Part shown: positions 60,262-64,000 of the stretch, piece by piece | How positions within the stretch are numbered: position 1 is the first letter of the stretch | How the letters are laid out: every line of letters begins with the position of its first letter | From: Microbulbifer elongatus | Lineage (GTDB): Bacteria; Pseudomonadota; Gammaproteobacteria; Pseudomonadales; Cellvibrionaceae | Direction: 5' to 3' | NCBI RefSeq assembly: GCF_021165935.1 | Contig: NZ_CP088953.1 | Coordinates: 1 to 64,000 of the forward strand | Length of the DNA: 64,000 nt | The notes under the pieces: generated by a model | What the model was told of the DNA's origin: nothing | The model's database searches: none | What the model saw: the letters and a program-made list of their open reading frames with translations, nothing else | Translations under genes and position numbers: made by a program

Positions 60262-61520
60262 TGAATCAACGCGAACCGGCCAGTTCCAACCCACCGGGGC
60301 AACAAACCCTGGACGAGATCGCCGCGGCACAATCGGCCGGCGGGGAGCCGCCGGTGCCCACCGATACCACGGCTTCCTCCGATGAACGGCCTACCGGGAC
60401 CAGCGCAGCAACTGCGTCAGAATCTTCCCCTCCGGAAAACCCCGCCCGCGCCGTGGGGCGCGGCGCAAAACTGTTGCTGGCGCTGATTCTCGCGTCCCTG
60501 TGTCTGTACCTGCTCGCCGACCGCTTCACCCCCTACACTTCGCAGGCGCGTGTGCAGGGCTATGTGGTCGGGGTTGCTCCCAAGGTCGCGGGGGTGATTA
60601 CCGAGGTATGGGTGGAAAACAATCAGCAGGTCCAGCAGGGGCAAAAACTCTTCGCCATCGACGCCACCCAGTACGAACTGGCGCTGCAAACCGCGCGCGC
60701 CAATCTCGACAACGCCTGGCAGCAGGTGGCCGCCGGTGATGCCGTGGTGGAACAGGCGCGCGCCAACCTGCGTGCCGCCATTGCCGGCCGCCTGGAAGCA
60801 GAGCAGGACTACACGCGTATGCGCCACCTGCGCGCCAGTGACCCGGGTACCATTTCGGTCCGCCGCCTGGAAATATCCCGGGCCAATCTGGAAAAAGCTC
60901 GCGCCAATGTCGTCGCCGCCGAGGCAGCCATACAACAGGCCATCGAACAGAAAGGTGGCGATTCCGAGCACAGCAACTCGCTGTTGAACGTTGCGCGCGC
61001 GGCGGTGAACGAAGCACAACTCGATCTCAACAACACCACGGTAATCGCACAAAAGGATGGCATCATTACCGATCTGCGCGCCGAGGTCGGACGCTATGCC
61101 GGCACCGGTAATGCAGTACTCACCTTGATATCACGGGAAGATTTCTGGATCAGCGCGGACTACACCGAAAACAATCTGGGACATCTGCAAAAAGGCACGC
61201 CGGTAGAAATTCTGCTGGATTCCCTGCCGGGCAGGGTACTGAAGGGGCGCATCCTGGATATCGGCGCCGGCGTCAATGCCGGACGCACGCCAACGCCGGG
61301 GGCACTGCCGGAAATCCGCAACAACCGCGACTGGCTGCGACAGGCACAGCGCTTCCCGGTGCGGGTAACCTTTGACGAAACACCCCCACCGGAGGTGCTG
61401 GCGCAGTTGCGCATTGGCGGCCAGGCCTCGGTAATAGCCTACAGTGACGACCACTTTATCCTGCGCCAGCTGGGAAAACTCTATATTCGTATCATGAGCT
61501 ACCTGTCGTACGCCTACTGA
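60261..61520 (+). CDS. HlyD/EmrA-type membrane fusion protein
   Basis: A periplasmic adaptor of 419 aa. A Ser/Thr/Pro-rich cytoplasmic N-terminus (about 70 residues) precedes one membrane helix (LLLALILASLCLYLLA). RVQGYVVGVAPKVAGVITEV and NNQQVQQGQKLFAIDATQYE form the lipoyl half-motif, a coiled-coil hairpin covers about residues 150-250, and LRAEVGRYAGTGNAVLTLI is the second lipoyl half. The combination with an upstream outer membrane factor and a DUF2955-like membrane protein further downstream suggests an aromatic-acid-type (AaeAB-like) or EmrA-like pump. Confidence 0.9.
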   Translation: MNQREPASSNPPGQQTLDEIAAAQSAGGEPPVPTDTTASSDERPTGTSAATASESSPPENPARAVGRGAKLLLALILASLCLYLLADRFTPYTSQARVQGYVVGVAPKVAGVITEVWVENNQQVQQGQKLFAIDATQYELALQTARANLDNAWQQVAAGDAVVEQARANLRAAIAGRLEAEQDYTRMRHLRASDPGTISVRRLEISRANLEKARANVVAAEAAIQQAIEQKGGDSEHSNSLLNVARAAVNEAQLDLNNTTVIAQKDGIITDLRAEVGRYAGTGNAVLTLISREDFWISADYTENNLGHLQKGTPVEILLDSLPGRVLKGRILDIGAGVNAGRTPTPGALPEIRNNRDWLRQAQRFPVRVTFDETPPPEVLAQLRIGGQASVIAYSDDHFILRQLGKLYIRIMSYLSYAY

Positions 61521-61567
61521 CCCGGATTGCGTTTACAACGGACCCCTCGCACGGCAGAGTGAAGTAT

Positions 61568-62065
61568 TTATTCCGCGCCCTCCTCCCCGCGCGGGCTGCG
61601 CAAGCGCAGCCGGCGAAAGCCGCGCACCACCAGTTCTTCCACCACCAGCATCACCACTACCACCACAATCAGGGTGACCACCCCGTGCCACGCCCCATGG
61701 AAGCGGACATCCTCGTCAAACACAAACGCGATCGCCTCCAGAATCACAAACTTGGAACCAAATAGAACCAGCCAGGCACAGAAATAGCGCAGAAAACGGG
61801 CAAATCCACTGGAGTACTGTTTGAAAAATTCCGCCACCCGGTGCTCTACCGCAATGGTCAGTTTTAGCAGCAATTGCAGCAGTACCGCAGCCAGCAGCGA
61901 GATACTGAACGACTTGATTTCAACGTTATCGGAAAACTCCGCGAACAGATTGAGCACCACCAGGTCCACAAGGACACCGTTGTAATACAGCAGAAACAGC
62001 CGCTGCGCATTGGTCGGCGTTTCCGCCAGCTCCGCACGCAGAAACGACATCGTGGATTTGGTCAT
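61568..62065 (-). CDS. Small multi-helix membrane protein of unknown function
   Basis: A 165-residue protein with four hydrophobic stretches (for example FSISLLAAVLLQLLLKLTIAV and LIVVVVVMLVVEELVV) and a basic C-terminal tail. The start MTKSTMSFLRAELAE was chosen since GGAG lies five bases upstream; the frame continues 19 codons further without such a site. I do not recognise a characterised family. It is antisense to and between the adaptor gene and guanine deaminase, splitting the efflux genes. Confidence 0.7.
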   Translation of the reverse strand: MTKSTMSFLRAELAETPTNAQRLFLLYYNGVLVDLVVLNLFAEFSDNVEIKSFSISLLAAVLLQLLLKLTIAVEHRVAEFFKQYSSGFARFLRYFCAWLVLFGSKFVILEAIAFVFDEDVRFHGAWHGVVTLIVVVVVMLVVEELVVRGFRRLRLRSPRGEEGAE

Positions 62066-62306
62066 TGATAGACTCCGCAGACATGCCCCGAAAATACTCG
62101 TATTGCGGCAAAGCGAACGCAATATGGCCTCAATTCGAGCCGAGGAAAGAAAATTGATGCTTAACTACTAGAGTAGCTTCTTCTTTCGCGATGCCGGGCG
62201 TGTACCCACCTCTCCAACGCGACCTGGTGACTCATGCGAGACGTCCGGTAACCTGGAAGCACAGAAAAAGTGTTCAGTTCAGGGCGAGAAAGTGGAGAAA
62301 TATCAA

Positions 62307-63641
62307 ATGCCCTCTTCCCCCCCGGTTCCGGACAACGCCATCCGTGGACCAGTACTGACATTCACCGGCGACCCATTCGCTTCCAGTGTGGAAGAGACCA
62401 TGCGCTATGAGTCGGACGCCATCGTGGCATTTGGCGATGGTGTCATTACGCACTTCGGTCCCGCGGAGCAGATTCAGTCGCAGCTGCCGGAGACGGTAAA
62501 CGTACGCAACTTCGGAGCGGACGCGCTGATCACCGCGGGCTTTCTCGACAGCCATGTACATTTTCCCCAGACACCAATGATTGCCGCGTTTGGCGAGCAG
62601 CTGCTGGACTGGCTGAACCGCTACACCTTTCCCACAGAACGGAAATATGCCGACAAGGCCTTTGCCGCTTCCGTGGCAAAGGTGTTTCTCAATGAGTGTC
62701 TGAAAAACGGTATCACCACCAGTTGCGTGTACTGCACCGTATTTCCTCAATCCGTCGATGCGCTGTTTCAGGAGGCGGAACGCCTCGGTATGCGTATGGC
62801 GGCGGGCAAGGTATTGATGAACCGCAACGCTCCGCACGACTTGCTGGATACCACCCAGAGTGGTTACGACGATTCCAAGGCGCTGATCAACAAGTGGCAC
62901 AATCGCGGTCGCCTGATGTACGCGATTACCCCCCGCTTCGCGCCCACCAGTACCGCGGATCAACTGGATTCCGCCGGCGCACTGTGGGACGAGTTCCCGG
63001 ACTGCTATATGCAGACCCATGTATCGGAGAATATGGACGAGGTGGCCTGGGTAAAAGAACTGTTTCCAGACCGCAAAGGCTATCTGGATGTGTATGACCA
63101 CAGCAAGTTGTGTCGCCCACGGGCGGTGTTCGGACACGGGATTCATCTGACCGAAGACGAGCTCTGCTGTATGCATCACACCGGCTCGGCCATCTCCCAC
63201 TGCCCCACGTCCAATTTTTTCCTCGGCAGCGGTTATCTCGATGTGTATCGCGCGAAAGATCCCAGACGCCCGGTGCGCGTAGGCATTGGCACCGATCTCG
63301 GTGCCGGCACGTCGTTTTCGATCCTTGCCACACTGAACGAGGCGTACAAGGCGGCGCAGCTGAATGGCAAGGCACTCACCGCGGGGCACGCCTTTTACGT
63401 GGCTACCCGCGGCACGGCACACGCCATGTATATCGACGACAAGGTGGGCAGTATCGCTCCGGGAATGGAAGCGGATCTGGTCGTGCTGAATATGAAATCC
63501 ACGCCACTTATTGATTACCGTATGCAGTTTGCCGACAGCATCCACGAAGCATTATTCGTACAAATGACACTGGGTGACGATCGAGCGATCCAAGCCACCT
63601 ATATCGCCGGCAAGTTACAGTATCAGCAGGCCAGCATCTGA
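62307..63641 (+). CDS. guaD: Guanine deaminase
   Basis: An amidohydrolase (444 aa) that converts guanine to xanthine. The metal ligands are visible in order: DSHVHFPQ (HxH), QTHVSENMDEV, FGHGIHLTEDEL and GIGTDLGAGTSFSIL (Asp). NRYTFPTERKYAD and the substrate Arg in the GRLMYAITPRFAPT region are specific for GuaD among amidohydrolases. The ATG at 62307 has GGAG nine bases upstream; a GTG five codons earlier is possible. It is eight bases upstream of the partial DUF2955-like gene, so purine salvage and an efflux partner share a transcript here. Confidence 0.93.
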   Translation: MPSSPPVPDNAIRGPVLTFTGDPFASSVEETMRYESDAIVAFGDGVITHFGPAEQIQSQLPETVNVRNFGADALITAGFLDSHVHFPQTPMIAAFGEQLLDWLNRYTFPTERKYADKAFAASVAKVFLNECLKNGITTSCVYCTVFPQSVDALFQEAERLGMRMAAGKVLMNRNAPHDLLDTTQSGYDDSKALINKWHNRGRLMYAITPRFAPTSTADQLDSAGALWDEFPDCYMQTHVSENMDEVAWVKELFPDRKGYLDVYDHSKLCRPRAVFGHGIHLTEDELCCMHHTGSAISHCPTSNFFLGSGYLDVYRAKDPRRPVRVGIGTDLGAGTSFSILATLNEAYKAAQLNGKALTAGHAFYVATRGTAHAMYIDDKVGSIAPGMEADLVVLNMKSTPLIDYRMQFADSIHEALFVQMTLGDDRAIQATYIAGKLQYQQASI

Positions 63642-63649
63642 GTCCGCCG

Positions 63650-64000
63650 ATGTGTATTCACCACGGGAGCGACTACAGAAGTCACAACTTGCCACTGGCC
63701 GCCCGTCGTTGCTATCGGCTCGCTTTCGTCACCACGCTGTCACTGGCATTGTGCTATGGGCTCGATATTGGTATTCCCTTTGTCGCCCCGGTATTTGCCG
63801 TACTGGTAGCGTCCGCGCCTACGCCGCCTCCGGATGCGCGCGCGGCCCTCGGCCTGGTGCTGTTTATGGCCGCAGCGCTGACCATCGGTATTTTGATTGG
63901 CCCACTACTTCAGCAGGCGCCATTCACCGCGCTGCTGATCATTACCGCAGGTACCTACTTCAGTCACCGCCTTGCCATCAGCGGCGGCAAACCATTGCCC
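63650..64000 (+). CDS. DUF2955/FUSC-like membrane protein (N-terminal part)
   Basis: An open frame of 117 codons that runs off the window edge. After about 20 polar residues, hydrophobic helices appear: RLAFVTTLSLALCYGLDI, then PFVAPVFAVLVASA, ALGLVLFMAAALTIGILIG and ALLIITAGTYF. LALCYGLDIGIPFVAPVFAV resembles the opening of DUF2955 proteins, FUSC-like inner membrane partners of HlyD-type adaptors. It is presumably the missing third part of the pump encoded at 58711-61520. The first ATG is used as start and remains uncertain. Confidence 0.7.
   Translation, partial: MCIHHGSDYRSHNLPLAARRCYRLAFVTTLSLALCYGLDIGIPFVAPVFAVLVASAPTPPPDARAALGLVLFMAAALTIGILIGPLLQQAPFTALLIITAGTYFSHRLAISGGKPLP

Overview
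The window is chromosomal DNA of a high-GC, Gram-negative gammaproteobacterium. The evidence is a complete LPS-core biosynthesis region (WaaA, a Kdo kinase, a WaaL-type ligase), two TolC-type outer membrane channels, a LetA/LetB envelope system, and two gene orders familiar from gammaproteobacteria: nudF-yqiB-cpdA-yqiA-parE with tolC nearby, and glnE beside ilvE next to LPS genes. Protein resemblance and base composition suggest a marine Cellvibrionales member such as Microbulbifer. That assignment is an inference made without a database search. No rRNA, tRNA or CRISPR array was recognised.

Layout. 1-9.1 kb holds metabolic and transport genes: an AbgT-type transporter cut by the window edge, a secreted M20 amidohydrolase, a LysR regulator with two oxidoreductases, the DEAD-box helicase RhlE, a BASS-family transporter, and an alpha/beta hydrolase that has lost its nucleophile elbow. 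9.1-11.1 kb is an accessory island: an IS91-family transposase remnant, a canonical short integron attC-like hairpin, a ParD/ParE toxin-antitoxin pair, a second larger attC-like hairpin in the opposite orientation, an AT-rich HEPN-like gene, and a cluster of 18-bp palindromes. 11.2-24.2 kb is the conserved topoisomerase IV/cpdA/nudF/tolC neighbourhood, with three small lipoproteins and a LetAB lipid-transport operon (six MCE domains, LetA split in two) between its members.

24.3-41.5 kb is LPS/surface glycan synthesis: UDP-glucose dehydrogenase and a UDP-glucuronate 4-epimerase (together a route to UDP-galacturonate), Kdo transferase, Kdo kinase, about eight glycosyltransferases, a sulfotransferase, a YrbL-like protein and an O-antigen-ligase-like membrane protein. 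ilvE and glnE follow, separated by a Pseudomonas-type REP sequence.

46-51 kb is an ABC exporter operon of the GldA / GldF-GldG fusion / DUF4340 type. 51-57 kb holds two dissimilar PhzF-family proteins, an orphan PilB/GspE ATPase, and a DUF47-PiT phosphate uptake pair. 57-64 kb holds a DUF6314-like protein, a DMT transporter, a tripartite efflux set (outer membrane factor, HlyD/EmrA-type adaptor, and a DUF2955-like partner running off the window edge), a small membrane protein and guanine deaminase.

The signals least explained by ordinary annotation are: (i) the two oppositely oriented attC-like hairpins around parDE and the HEPN-like gene, with no integrase in the window; (ii) the array of 18-bp palindromes at 10.95-11.06 kb; and (iii) a nested-hairpin intergenic repeat in two copies (46.07 and 57.10 kb), whose variable stem stays fully paired in both copies while its six-base loop and a downstream box are unchanged.
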